From Phycisphaerales bacterium (GTDB lineage Bacteria; Planctomycetota; Phycisphaerae; Phycisphaerales; SM1A02), in the NCBI GenBank assembly GCA_029246705.1, contig JAQWMQ010000016.1, positions 62,001-126,000 on the forward strand: 64,000 nt of DNA. The letters run 5' to 3'. The first letter of the stretch is position 1, and the number at the start of each line of letters is the position of its first letter. The translations under genes were made by a program, and so were the position numbers. Positions 55,238 to 63,821 of this stretch are shown here, in pieces. Under the pieces are notes generated by a model. The model was not told where the DNA came from. It saw only the letters and a program-made list of their open reading frames with translations, and made no database searches.

Positions 55238-56296
55238 ATGAAACTGATCCTTGCCAATCCCAGGGGCTTCTGTGCCGGCGTCTACATGGCCGTTGATGTC
55301 GTGGACCAGCTGCTTGAGATCTGCCCGGGAGAATCCCTTTGCGTCTACCACGAGATCGTCCACAACCGCCATGTCGTCGACCGATTCCGAGATCGAGGCG
55401 TGCAATTCGTCGAGGACATCTCCGAGGCCCCGGACGGCTCGATCGTGGTCTTCAGTGCTCATGGCGTGAGCCCGGAGATCCGGTCCCAGTGCGAGGAACG
55501 CGGCCTGATCGCCGTGGACGCGACCTGCCCCCTGGTGACCAAGGTCCATGCGCAGGCGATCAGGTTGGCGAAGAAGGGATATCAGATCTTCCTGATCGGA
55601 CACATCTCCCATCAGGAGGTGATCGGGACGCGGGGCGAGGCGCCTGATTCGATCCAGGTGGTCGAAACGGTCGAGGACATCCCGAATCTGAACATCATCG
55701 ATCCCAACATGGTCGCCTACCTCACCCAGACCACGCTTTCGACCGATGACGCGACCAAGATCATCAATGCCCTGCGCGAGGCATTCCCGATGATCAAGGA
55801 ACCGCCCTCCAGCAGCATCTGTTACGCGACGACCAACCGACAGCGGGCGGTCAGGGCACTGGCACCCGACTGCGACGTGGTCCTGGTGGTGGGCAGCAGG
55901 AACAGTTCGAACTCGGTTCGTCTCACCGAGATCTCGGAGAACGTCGGCACCAGCGCATTCCTGATCGATGACGCCGCGGAGATCGATCAGAAATGGTTCG
56001 AGGGCGTGGAGACCGCACTCATCACCGCCGGGGCCAGCGCGCCGGAAGACCTCGTCAAGGAAGTGATCAAGAGACTGATCAACGACTACGGTGGCGTGGT
56101 CGAACAGCACCACGTCGACCGAGAGGATGTCGAATTCGGACTTCCGGGTACCCTGAAGCGCGTGATGCGTGATCGTGGCATCGACCCCGCAGGTCGACGC
56201 ATCCACGTGAACGTGGGTGAGGAATTCGAAACGTGGCTGACCGAGGAAAGCATCCCACACCTCACGGTGGATCTCACCATCGGTGAGACAGGTTGA
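55238..56296 (+). CDS. ispH: 4-hydroxy-3-methylbut-2-enyl diphosphate reductase
   Basis: This 352-residue [4Fe-4S] enzyme is the last step of the MEP isoprenoid pathway, giving IPP and DMAPP. Cluster cysteines lie in ANPRGFCAGV (Cys 13), VDATCPLVTKVH (~97) and ..SSSICYATTNRQ (~190s). Substrate residues are in YHEIVHNRHVV (~37-47) and VFSAHGVSPE (~73). TQTTLSTDD and GSRNSSNSVRL complete the family pattern. The ATG at 55238 has GGAGG at -8. Divergence from hpnC couples precursor supply with triterpenoid synthesis. Its stop overlaps the rlmN TTG start. Confidence 0.93.
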   Translation: MKLILANPRGFCAGVYMAVDVVDQLLEICPGESLCVYHEIVHNRHVVDRFRDRGVQFVEDISEAPDGSIVVFSAHGVSPEIRSQCEERGLIAVDATCPLVTKVHAQAIRLAKKGYQIFLIGHISHQEVIGTRGEAPDSIQVVETVEDIPNLNIIDPNMVAYLTQTTLSTDDATKIINALREAFPMIKEPPSSSICYATTNRQRAVRALAPDCDVVLVVGSRNSSNSVRLTEISENVGTSAFLIDDAAEIDQKWFEGVETALITAGASAPEDLVKEVIKRLINDYGGVVEQHHVDREDVEFGLPGTLKRVMRDRGIDPAGRRIHVNVGEEFETWLTEESIPHLTVDLTIGETG

Positions 56297-57408
56297 GCAC
56301 CCACTTCTTCGATCTTGACCGAGACGGGCTTGCCCAGCTGGCGTCGGAGCACGGCTTTCGCTCGTTCCTGCCGAAACAGCTTCTCCGCTGGGTCTATGAA
56401 CAAGGCATCACCGATCCGGAACGGATGACCGACCTGTCCAAGCGAGATCGCGAACGACTGCCGGACGTCCTGGACTTCGAGAGAAGCGTGGAACTGACCC
56501 ACCAGCTCGCGACCGATGGAACGCAGAAACTCCTGATGGGCTGGCCGGATGTCGAACCGGGACCCGGACTGAACATCCTGCAGTCGGGTGGGGATGACCG
56601 GGAGACCGAGTGCGTGATGATTCCCACCGAGAAGCGGAGAACCGCCTGCATATCCTCGCAGGTGGGTTGTCCGGTGGGATGCAGGTTCTGTGCTTCGGGA
56701 CTCGGCGGGCTCGAGGGCAATCTCACGGCCGGCCAGATCGTCGAACAGGCATGGCGACTCGGCAGACTCGACCAGGTCGACCGGATCACCAACATCGTCT
56801 TCATGGGGATGGGTGAACCCCTTGCGAACTATGCCAATGTGACCCGTGCGATTCGCATCCTCAATGCCGAATGGGGACTGGGAATCGGGGCACGACGCAT
56901 CACCGTCTCGACCGTCGGCATGCCGGTGGCGATCAGGAAGCTCGCCGAGTTCGAACTTCCGGTGACACTTGCACTGAGCCTGCATGCTCCGTTTGACGAA
57001 CTGCGTCGCGACATAATCCCCTGGGCCGAACACGCGACGATCCGCGAACTCCTTGACGCCTGCAACGACTACTTCCAGGCGACGGGCCGCGAGATCACCC
57101 TCGAGTACATCCTGCTGGGCAAGCTCAACGACCAGGTCGAACACGCCCAGGAACTCGCACGACTGGCACGAACGCTGCGCGCCAACGTGAATCTCATCCG
57201 CTACAACGAAGTCGCCGGCCTGCCGTTTGAACGACCGGTCTCCGCTGATGTCCATCGGTTCCAGGCGATCCTGAAGGACAAGGGCGTCAACGCCCACATC
57301 CGCGCCAGCCGTGGTCGGGACATCGCCGCGGCATGCGGGCAGCTCCGACACGAACAACGCCAGGCTCGCGTGGACGACGAGTGCGGGGCCAACGGACAAG
57401 AAGACTGA
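56293..57408 (+). CDS. rlmN: 23S rRNA (adenine2503-C2)-methyltransferase
   Basis: This is a 371-residue radical-SAM enzyme methylating A2503 of 23S rRNA and A37 of some tRNAs. Radical-SAM cysteines CPVGCRFCASG (~125-135) bind the 4Fe-4S cluster. NIVFMGMGEPLANYANV (~170) and RRITVSTVGM (~205) follow, and the C-terminal cysteine is in IAAACGQLR (~351), the methyl-carrying Cys. The start is TTG at 56293 overlapping the ispH stop (TTGA). It is convergent with the oxidoreductase-like gene, 9 bases apart. Confidence 0.92.
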   Translation: MSTHFFDLDRDGLAQLASEHGFRSFLPKQLLRWVYEQGITDPERMTDLSKRDRERLPDVLDFERSVELTHQLATDGTQKLLMGWPDVEPGPGLNILQSGGDDRETECVMIPTEKRRTACISSQVGCPVGCRFCASGLGGLEGNLTAGQIVEQAWRLGRLDQVDRITNIVFMGMGEPLANYANVTRAIRILNAEWGLGIGARRITVSTVGMPVAIRKLAEFELPVTLALSLHAPFDELRRDIIPWAEHATIRELLDACNDYFQATGREITLEYILLGKLNDQVEHAQELARLARTLRANVNLIRYNEVAGLPFERPVSADVHRFQAILKDKGVNAHIRASRGRDIAAACGQLRHEQRQARVDDECGANGQED

Positions 57409-57417
57409 CCTCGATGT

Positions 57418-60400
57418 TCAGGTCTCCGCGAGCTGCTCGAGCTCGGCGGCGTGCATCGATCGAAGGTGCCCCATCTCCGCCTGGATGTTGAAGCGCAGCA
57501 TCGTGCGTTCCCAAAGCTCCCGATCCTTCGCGGCCTCCTGCGTGGCCCGCTCCACCAGGCTGATCGCGGCGTCGGCGAGGGAGCGCTCGGAAGCGGTGCC
57601 CCGCCAGGCCCGAGGCACGATGCCCACCATCGACGCGACGACCCGGGCCGGCCAGTCACTCGAGCGCAGGTCGAAGCGGGCACGTCGACGTCCGAGGATG
57701 AGTTCGATCCGGGTGAGGTAGCGACGGGTGATCACGTCACCTCGAGCATGACGCACCGCCAGTCGCTCACGAATCCTTCGTCGCTGTTCCATGCCGGTGG
57801 CCATGGTCGCCACGAACATCGGATCGCGAATCAGCATCGACTCCGCGAGGGGATAGATCGCGTAACAGGTCATTCGACGTGCCCGGGCGCCGCTGTCGGC
57901 TTCGTAGAGTTCGCGGATCAGGTCGGCGAAGCGGTTCGCCATCACCATCCCCCCCCAGGCCAGGGCATGTCGCACCGCGACCGCGAAGTCCACGATCGCC
58001 GGACGACCCAGTGCACTCTCGGTCAGTCCCGGCATCGCCTCGATGTTGTTCGTGATCAGGTTCTCCAGACGAACCGCATCGCGGCGTTTCCTGAACCCGT
58101 TGGCTCGAACGTCGCGGATCAGGCGCCTGATCATGCGGTCGATTCGTGGTGTGCGCAGCGAATCATCCCGAGGGGCTGCACCACCGAACTCGAGGCTTCG
58201 ACCGTAACGGAACGCGACGAGCAGTCGCCCGAAATCACCCTGCTGCTCTTCCTCGATCGCATTCTCGATCGCCTCGAGCGTGAGTGGAAGCGTCCCACGC
58301 TGGTAGGCGATGCCCAGCAGCAGCAGGTCCAGCAGGCGTTCGGTGAGCAGGGATCGCCGGGCCAGCGCCACCAGGTCGGCACACCAGGGTTCATCTCGAC
58401 AGTGGTGGTTGATCGCATCCTCGAGGGCTTCGTCGGTACGGCGCAAGCGCACGCTGGAATGTTCGACCTGGTCGGCCAGCAGTCCGAGGTTGACCACCGC
58501 ATCGGTCCGATCGGCATCCGCCACCCGCAGTTCGGGATCAGGCCCCAGGGCACGCAGGGTCTCCACGGGGTCCACACCGAGAAGAAGGTCGGCCTCGCCG
58601 TAGGGGATCGCGATCGGGAGCGACGGCGTGGTTCCGTCACGCGGGCGACTGAAGAGCAGTTGTGCCCAGGCGCCACGCCCGGGCCCCGCCTGTTCCGAGG
58701 AGACCACGCAGCCCACCCGATAGCCCATGGTTCGACCGGCGCGAGAGAGGATGCGCGTGGCGAGCCCCGGATCGGCACCCCGAAGCCCGGCAAGGTGACA
58801 GCGCCAGGTCGACTTGGCGGCATGTCGCAGCTCGGGAGGCGAAAGCCGACCATGGAGACCACCGGTCACGTCCACCATCGGTGCGCGCGTGCGCACGACC
58901 TCCACCTGCTCGGTCTGCGGGCGCACCCGAAGAAGGACGCCACGCCTCAGTCGGCGAGGCAGTCGATCGAAGCGGAAGCTGGTCTCGAGTTCGTCACCAT
59001 GTCGATCAAGTCCGGTTCCCAGCAGGTCGGCAAACAGGGGTGGGCGCAGACTGCAAGCCTGGTCCGCGGGTCGAATGATCCGCTGCACGGGCGTGAAACC
59101 GAGTTGGTCGACCTCACGGAAGGACCGCTCGATCGCCTCGCGATCGAACCGAGGTGGCGACCCGTCGCGAGCCACCAGGATGGTGACGCCTTCATTCAAG
59201 GCCGATTCCCGCAGGGTCTCGAGGAAGGCGTCGAGATCGTCCAGCACCGCGGTGACCACCTTGACCCGGTGGCCTTCCTCGTCGGGGACCGCCGCGGTGG
59301 CGAGCCGGGAGAGGTCGGTACCCATCACGCCGCCGACATCGCAGACCACCAGCAGACGGGAGGCCTGGTCCCGAGCACACTCACGAACCACCGCCGGGCC
59401 TTCCGCAAGAAACCGTTCACGTTCCCAGATCTCCGCCTGGACCACGCGATCGTAGGGACCACCCTCGACGGGCGTGTCCAGCATGAGCGCCACGCGATCG
59501 GAGCCGGGATCCTCCTCCCGTTCAACCAACCACTGACCGGTCGCGATCAGGAGATTGCGGACGGTGCGGACCGCACCCTGGACCCCGAGGCTGCCGCCAC
59601 GCGAGGGCACCGGAAGCTGCTCGAACCGAGGGTCGGCAGCCTTGAGACCCCGGGTGACGTTGCTTCCCGTCGAGACCGAGTCGAGCACATGGGAGATTCG
59701 GCGTGCCAACCTCGAGGAACGCAGTGCGTCACCCCGTTGCAACGTGATCGGCATGCCGTCACGATCGGGCAGTTCCCGCCACCAGACCGTGGCAACGGGT
59801 GCGCCCCGCCGCCGTGCATTTTCCCCCGCGGCCAGGATCGCGGGTGCGGTGAGTCCGGGACGACCTTCAAGCACGAGCACCTGTTCGCAGCGAACCAGCA
59901 GGCGCTCGACGATCGAATCGTCAAGGGGCGAAGGCATGCCCAGTTTCAGCAGAGGCACCCGACCCGAGAGATTGAACCGACGCAGCAGGTGTTCCGCGGC
60001 CGAATAGGCGGGCCCGATCGCGACCAGTCCCAGGGGAGCACGTTCGCCGGGGCTCGGCAGGCCGTAGGGCTGGTTCAGTTCGAGACGCCGTGCCAGGCGC
60101 AGGACGTCGGCTGATTCCACACCACGCGGCAGACGCCTGCGTCCACGCATGGCTGCCGCAGTGTCCACGGTCTCCACCACCCGGTTCGGTCGCATGGATA
60201 TCGTGTCGATGGATCGCAAGAGCGTTGAAGAAGCCAGGATGGCCGCGGGACCGTTGCCGGCTCGGGAAAGTCGAATACCCGCCTCGACCATGTCACGAAG
60301 TTCCATGACGTCATCCGGTTCGATCCGTGCGATGCCCAGGTCCTCGAGCAGTCGGGCAGGCGCACCGCCCGAGGGACTCTCCAGGTCATCCTCGACCACG

Positions 60401-60795
60401 AGAGCCAGTCCGTACCCGCTCGCACCCTGCAGAGCGGCACGAGCTCGCGCCACGCCGGACGCAGCCCGCAACGAATCACCCGAGGGAAGCATGAGCACGA
60501 CATTGCGACCCAGCGAGCAGGTACGGGCGGCGAGTTCGATGGCCCGACCCGGTTCGTTGACCAGCTCGAGTCGACACCCGTGACGCTTGAACAGTTCGGA
60601 GGTGGTCTCATCGCGCTTGACCGAGGCCAGCAGTCGGAACGGTCCGCGCACCGGTGCGAAGATCGCATCGATGGGAATCTCCGACTCGAGAGCGCCCTTC
60701 AGGAGCGCATCCAGAGCGGACATCACGATGTCACCCTCGGCCAGTTCCAGGGCCGAACGCTGCAGCTTGGTCTTGTTGCTCGGATCCTCGTGCAC
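57418..60795 (-). CDS. Divergent 2-oxoacid (indolepyruvate) ferredoxin oxidoreductase-like protein
   Basis: This is a 1125-residue protein with the layout of long indolepyruvate:ferredoxin oxidoreductases. An N-terminal pyrimidine-binding-like domain (~20-210) comes first, then a PFOR domain-II-like part (LGLVAIGPAYSAAEHLLRR, ~258). A gamma-type domain (~675-790: HLAGLRGADPGLATRILSRAGRTMGY) precedes a DUF6537-like C-terminus (LLLLGIAYQRGTLPLTLEAIENAI, ~855). Key motifs are lost: GVGGQG reads GLRGAD, no CxGCPH TPP-site cysteine motif is seen, and there is no CxxC Fe-S motif anywhere. It may have lost redox chemistry. Start is GTG; it follows the HAD gene by nine bases. Homology is by eye. Confidence 0.55.
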   Translation of the reverse strand: MHEDPSNKTKLQRSALELAEGDIVMSALDALLKGALESEIPIDAIFAPVRGPFRLLASVKRDETTSELFKRHGCRLELVNEPGRAIELAARTCSLGRNVVLMLPSGDSLRAASGVARARAALQGASGYGLALVVEDDLESPSGGAPARLLEDLGIARIEPDDVMELRDMVEAGIRLSRAGNGPAAILASSTLLRSIDTISMRPNRVVETVDTAAAMRGRRRLPRGVESADVLRLARRLELNQPYGLPSPGERAPLGLVAIGPAYSAAEHLLRRFNLSGRVPLLKLGMPSPLDDSIVERLLVRCEQVLVLEGRPGLTAPAILAAGENARRRGAPVATVWWRELPDRDGMPITLQRGDALRSSRLARRISHVLDSVSTGSNVTRGLKAADPRFEQLPVPSRGGSLGVQGAVRTVRNLLIATGQWLVEREEDPGSDRVALMLDTPVEGGPYDRVVQAEIWERERFLAEGPAVVRECARDQASRLLVVCDVGGVMGTDLSRLATAAVPDEEGHRVKVVTAVLDDLDAFLETLRESALNEGVTILVARDGSPPRFDREAIERSFREVDQLGFTPVQRIIRPADQACSLRPPLFADLLGTGLDRHGDELETSFRFDRLPRRLRRGVLLRVRPQTEQVEVVRTRAPMVDVTGGLHGRLSPPELRHAAKSTWRCHLAGLRGADPGLATRILSRAGRTMGYRVGCVVSSEQAGPGRGAWAQLLFSRPRDGTTPSLPIAIPYGEADLLLGVDPVETLRALGPDPELRVADADRTDAVVNLGLLADQVEHSSVRLRRTDEALEDAINHHCRDEPWCADLVALARRSLLTERLLDLLLLGIAYQRGTLPLTLEAIENAIEEEQQGDFGRLLVAFRYGRSLEFGGAAPRDDSLRTPRIDRMIRRLIRDVRANGFRKRRDAVRLENLITNNIEAMPGLTESALGRPAIVDFAVAVRHALAWGGMVMANRFADLIRELYEADSGARARRMTCYAIYPLAESMLIRDPMFVATMATGMEQRRRIRERLAVRHARGDVITRRYLTRIELILGRRRARFDLRSSDWPARVVASMVGIVPRAWRGTASERSLADAAISLVERATQEAAKDRELWERTMLRFNIQAEMGHLRSMHAAELEQLAET

Positions 60796-60804
60796 GGGCG
60801 GCCC

Positions 60805-61704
60805 CTAGCTCGTTGTTCCGGATGACGTGTCGGAGATCCTATCGTCATCGAGCTGTGCGAGAACCAGATCGACCGCTTCGGCCACCCCATCGCTGGCATT
60901 GCACCCGACCACGTGATCGGCGACCGCTCGCACGCGAGGGTCCGACTGCCCCATGGCGATCCCCTGTCCGGCCTCGCGAACCATGGCGATGTCGTTGAGG
61001 CCGTCGCCGATCGCGACCACCTGGGACGCCTCGATCGAGCGATCCTCGAGAATCGTCTGGATCATGGTCCACTTGTCGACACCGGGTTCGAACACCTCGA
61101 GGAGGTGGACGGACTTCCCGGTTGCCTGTGATTCGACGACCGCCGGCCAGTGCTGAAGGTGGATGCGGTCACCCAGATCCGATTCAAGGGCCTGAATCGA
61201 GGGGCGCAGGGACGATTCGGTTCCCACGGTGCCGACCCGGACGGTGTGCTCGAGGACCTGGTCATCGAGATCCTTCAGGTGCCTGACCTGGAGATCATGT
61301 TCACGAAGCCACCAGCTGGTCGCGGGATCGGGTTCGCTGGAACCGACCATGATGTAGTCCACGTCGCTTTGATCGTGGTCCTGCAGGAGATGGACCAGGT
61401 GACCGTGTCCCATGATGCACTCGGTGAGTCGCTTGACGATCGAGCCGGGCAGCACCCTGCGGGACAGGGTGGCACCACCTTCTGCGGTGCAGAGCATCGC
61501 GCCACCGGCGCCGATCATGACACCCTCCGAACCGATTGCCTCGAGTGCCACGCGGGATTCGGACCAGTTACGCCCGGTGGCGATGACCACCTCGAGGCCC
61601 GAGGCCCGAGCTCGACGAACCGCTTCCCGGTGTGCAACGGGGACTTTCCCCGCAGGATCAAGAAGGGTGCCATCAAGGTCGATCACGATCATCCTGAGTT
61701 TCAT
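60805..61704 (-). CDS. Cof-type HAD-IIB phosphatase
   Basis: This 299-residue haloacid dehalogenase-family hydrolase shows motif I DLDGTLLDPAGKV (nucleophile Asp ~9, residues 9-16), motif II VIATGRNWSES (~40), Lys in VDKWTMIQ (~210) and motif IV AIGDGLNDIAMV (~232). The C2-type cap lies between. It probably dephosphorylates sugar phosphates or nucleotides such as FMN or PLP. It heads a two-gene leftward unit with the oxidoreductase-like gene. TACCCT is nine bases before the start. Divergent from the APH-like kinase. Confidence 0.85.
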   Translation of the reverse strand: MKLRMIVIDLDGTLLDPAGKVPVAHREAVRRARASGLEVVIATGRNWSESRVALEAIGSEGVMIGAGGAMLCTAEGGATLSRRVLPGSIVKRLTECIMGHGHLVHLLQDHDQSDVDYIMVGSSEPDPATSWWLREHDLQVRHLKDLDDQVLEHTVRVGTVGTESSLRPSIQALESDLGDRIHLQHWPAVVESQATGKSVHLLEVFEPGVDKWTMIQTILEDRSIEASQVVAIGDGLNDIAMVREAGQGIAMGQSDPRVRAVADHVVGCNASDGVAEAVDLVLAQLDDDRISDTSSGTTS

Positions 61705-61713
61705 GTCACCTTC

Positions 61714-61719
61714 AGGGTA
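61714..61719 (-). promoter_or_regulatory. TACCCT -10-like box before the HAD gene
   Basis: TANNNT hexamer 9 bases before the ATG at 61704. Confidence 0.3.
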
Positions 61720-61792
61720 CTCGGCGCGTGCAATTCATCGCCTGAGGGGTCACAATGGATATGGATTTTTCCTTGGGAGCCTGACGCCCTCG

Positions 61793-62737
61793 ATGGAACG
61801 AAGCATCGCACGCTCACTTGAACCGGACCTCCGCAGTGCCTGCGGCGAGGCCTTGGGTGAACTCAGCTGGGTCCGCATGGACTGGCAGCATGGGGGAGCC
61901 CTCACCGGCATTTCCGAGTTCACCGACGACACCGGCACCCATCCGGTGTTCGTGAAGTTCCCGGTTCCCGGGCGAGAACTGCGCTGGACACGAAATCTCC
62001 AGAACACCAGTGAACCGCTGTTGATCCCCCGCCTCCACGCGAGCGGATCCTCACTGGGCAACCATGACATCGCATGGCTGGTGCTCGAACGACTGCCCGG
62101 AGACCCCCTTGGTGCCCATTGGGTTCCGGGGAATCTCCTCAACACGGCACGGATCGCGGCACGCATGCATGCGGAGACCGACTCGATACCGGTTGACCGA
62201 CCGATTCACCGCGACGATTGGGAGTCACTGCTGGTCAGCACGAGGAAATCACTTCGCGTGAACCGCCTTCCGAAACACAAGGAATGGGTACGGAGGGTCG
62301 AGGAATCCGAGGCCTGCTGGACTTCGGTGATCAAACTCTGGCGAGCACGCGAACCGATCGGATGGATTCACGGCGACCTGCACCTGGCCAACGCCATGCG
62401 CCGCGATAACGGTTCAATCTGCCTGGTGGATCTCGCCGAGGTCCGACCCGGTCACTGGCTGGAGGACGCCTTGTACCTGGAGCGGATGTTCTGGGCCTAT
62501 CCGGATCGAGTGAACATGGAGGATCCGGTGTTCGCCATGATGGAGGCCCGAGAGAACCTCGGGCTGGAAAACGGACGCCAGGTCAAGAAACTTGCGGTTG
62601 CGAGGAGGATCCTGCTGGCCGCCACCACCCCTGCATTCCTGGCACATGAAGGCACCCAAGCACACCTGAATGCCTGTCTGAGGGTGCTGGGGAGCTCCCT
62701 TGCCTGGTGGTCGGATCACGGTCTCCCGGCACGCTGA
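61793..62737 (+). CDS. Aminoglycoside-phosphotransferase-fold kinase
   Basis: This is a 314-residue protein of the APH/choline-kinase-like superfamily. PVFVKFPVPGRE (~49-60) provides the ATP-binding Lys and WLVLERLPGDPLGAHW (~97) the hinge. The catalytic loop is WIHGDLHLANAM (~186-197; HGDxHxxN), and the metal Asp is in CLVDLAEVRPGHWLEDALYLE (~206). Such kinases phosphorylate sugars, amino acids or aminoglycosides; the substrate is not predictable and resistance should not be assumed. The frame is open to 61412 inside the HAD gene; ATG 61793 starts the real protein. Confidence 0.75.
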   Translation: MERSIARSLEPDLRSACGEALGELSWVRMDWQHGGALTGISEFTDDTGTHPVFVKFPVPGRELRWTRNLQNTSEPLLIPRLHASGSSLGNHDIAWLVLERLPGDPLGAHWVPGNLLNTARIAARMHAETDSIPVDRPIHRDDWESLLVSTRKSLRVNRLPKHKEWVRRVEESEACWTSVIKLWRAREPIGWIHGDLHLANAMRRDNGSICLVDLAEVRPGHWLEDALYLERMFWAYPDRVNMEDPVFAMMEARENLGLENGRQVKKLAVARRILLAATTPAFLAHEGTQAHLNACLRVLGSSLAWWSDHGLPAR

Positions 62738-62846
62738 TCCGAGACTCGACCCTCGATGCCTGTTGCTGCAGGCCGCCCAGAGGGGTATCCTCGCCGATTC
62801 GAGCCCGCTGAGGCGGGTCCGCACCGAACAGTCCACGGAGAAGCCG

Positions 62847-63821
62847 ATGGCCAAGCAGTCTGAAAAAGACCCGGAACGACTGGCTCAAGTCCAGCAGTCC
62901 GATCTCGGCGAAAGCCGGGTCAATGAGGAATTCGTTGAGTGGCTGAAGAAATGGGGCAACTCCATTCTTCTGGCCATCCTCCTGGTCGCATTGGCTGGCG
63001 TGGCATGGAACTGGTGGCAGCGCAAGGCCGACACCGACCGAGACACCGCCTGGACCAATCTCAGCAGCGCGCAGCTTCCTGCTTCGCTGGAAGAGGTCGC
63101 GGCCAACTCGAAGGACATCGATTCGGTCAGCATTCTCGCACTGCTTGGCGCTGCCGATCAGTACCTCACGAGCATCCAGACCAACACCCCCATCGGTGGC
63201 TTGCTGGAAGGCGAGGAGCCGGGAATCGACGAAGCCACTCGAACCGAATACCTGAAGAATGCAGACGCTCTCTACGCCCAGGCGCTGACCGCCGTGGGTG
63301 ATCCCGGCAAGAACTTCTCGATGAAGATCCTTGTCTGCAGTGCACTCTTCGGCCAGGCAGCGGTGGCGGAAAGCCAGGGCAACATCGAACAGGCCCGGAC
63401 CGCACTGAACAAGATCGTCGAAACGGCGAACCCCGAATATCCGGATCTTGCCAACCAGGCCACCTTCAGGATCTCGACCCTCGAGCCACTGGCCAATCGG
63501 CTGGTGCTTCCAGCTGCCGCGGATCTTCCGACCCCGCCCGAGCCCGAAGCAGTTCCGGATCCGCTTGATCTGCTTCGAGGCCAACTGAATCAGGAATCAG
63601 CCGCACCCGCCAGCGAAGGCGTCGAGCAGGACTCTGACGGAGCTTCCGCCCTGATCCTCGAGAACGTACCGGCGACCTCGGAACCGGCGACCTCGGAACC
63701 GGCGACCTCGGAACCGGCGACCTCGGAACCGGCGACTTCGGAACCGGCGACTTCGGAACCGGCGACCTCGGAACCGGCGACCTCGGAACCGGCTGCCGAT
63801 CCCAGCGGCGACGGTGGTTGA
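62847..63821 (+). CDS. Membrane-anchored TPR-like protein with PATSE repeat tail
   Basis: This 324-residue protein has a charged N-terminus, one transmembrane helix (~38-56, ILLAILLVALAGVAWNWW) and a helical YfgM/TPR_21-like domain (~60-225). The domain includes ALYAQALTAVGDPGK and AVAESQGNIEQARTALNKIV. YfgM-type proteins assist the Sec/BamB pathway; that role is inferred. The tail holds eight PATSE pentapeptides, probably disordered. The GGAG RBS lies seven bases before the ATG at 62847, and the longer frame from 62700 is rejected. It ends 8 bases inside the next gene. Confidence 0.7.
   Translation: MAKQSEKDPERLAQVQQSDLGESRVNEEFVEWLKKWGNSILLAILLVALAGVAWNWWQRKADTDRDTAWTNLSSAQLPASLEEVAANSKDIDSVSILALLGAADQYLTSIQTNTPIGGLLEGEEPGIDEATRTEYLKNADALYAQALTAVGDPGKNFSMKILVCSALFGQAAVAESQGNIEQARTALNKIVETANPEYPDLANQATFRISTLEPLANRLVLPAAADLPTPPEPEAVPDPLDLLRGQLNQESAAPASEGVEQDSDGASALILENVPATSEPATSEPATSEPATSEPATSEPATSEPATSEPATSEPAADPSGDGG
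63669..63788 (+). repeat. Tandem repeat, 15 bp x 8 (PATSE)
   Basis: Eight head-to-tail copies of CCGGCGACCTCGGAA; copies 5 and 6 have CTTCG instead of CCTCG, and the others are identical. In frame, each codes for PATSE, so copy-number change alters tail length without a frameshift. Confidence 0.95.

Noticed and set aside
57451-60114. 887-codon ORF antisense to the oxidoreductase-like gene
   Set aside because: It is a GC-rich shadow: His/Gln/Arg/Gly-rich product without domains, while the opposite frame shows recognisable families.
61793-62737. Antibiotic resistance by the APH-fold kinase
   Set aside because: Only the general kinase fold is visible; the family includes many metabolic kinases, and the context gives no support.
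63669-63788. CRISPR array
   Set aside because: The repeats are directly adjacent 15-mers without spacers and are in frame within a gene.
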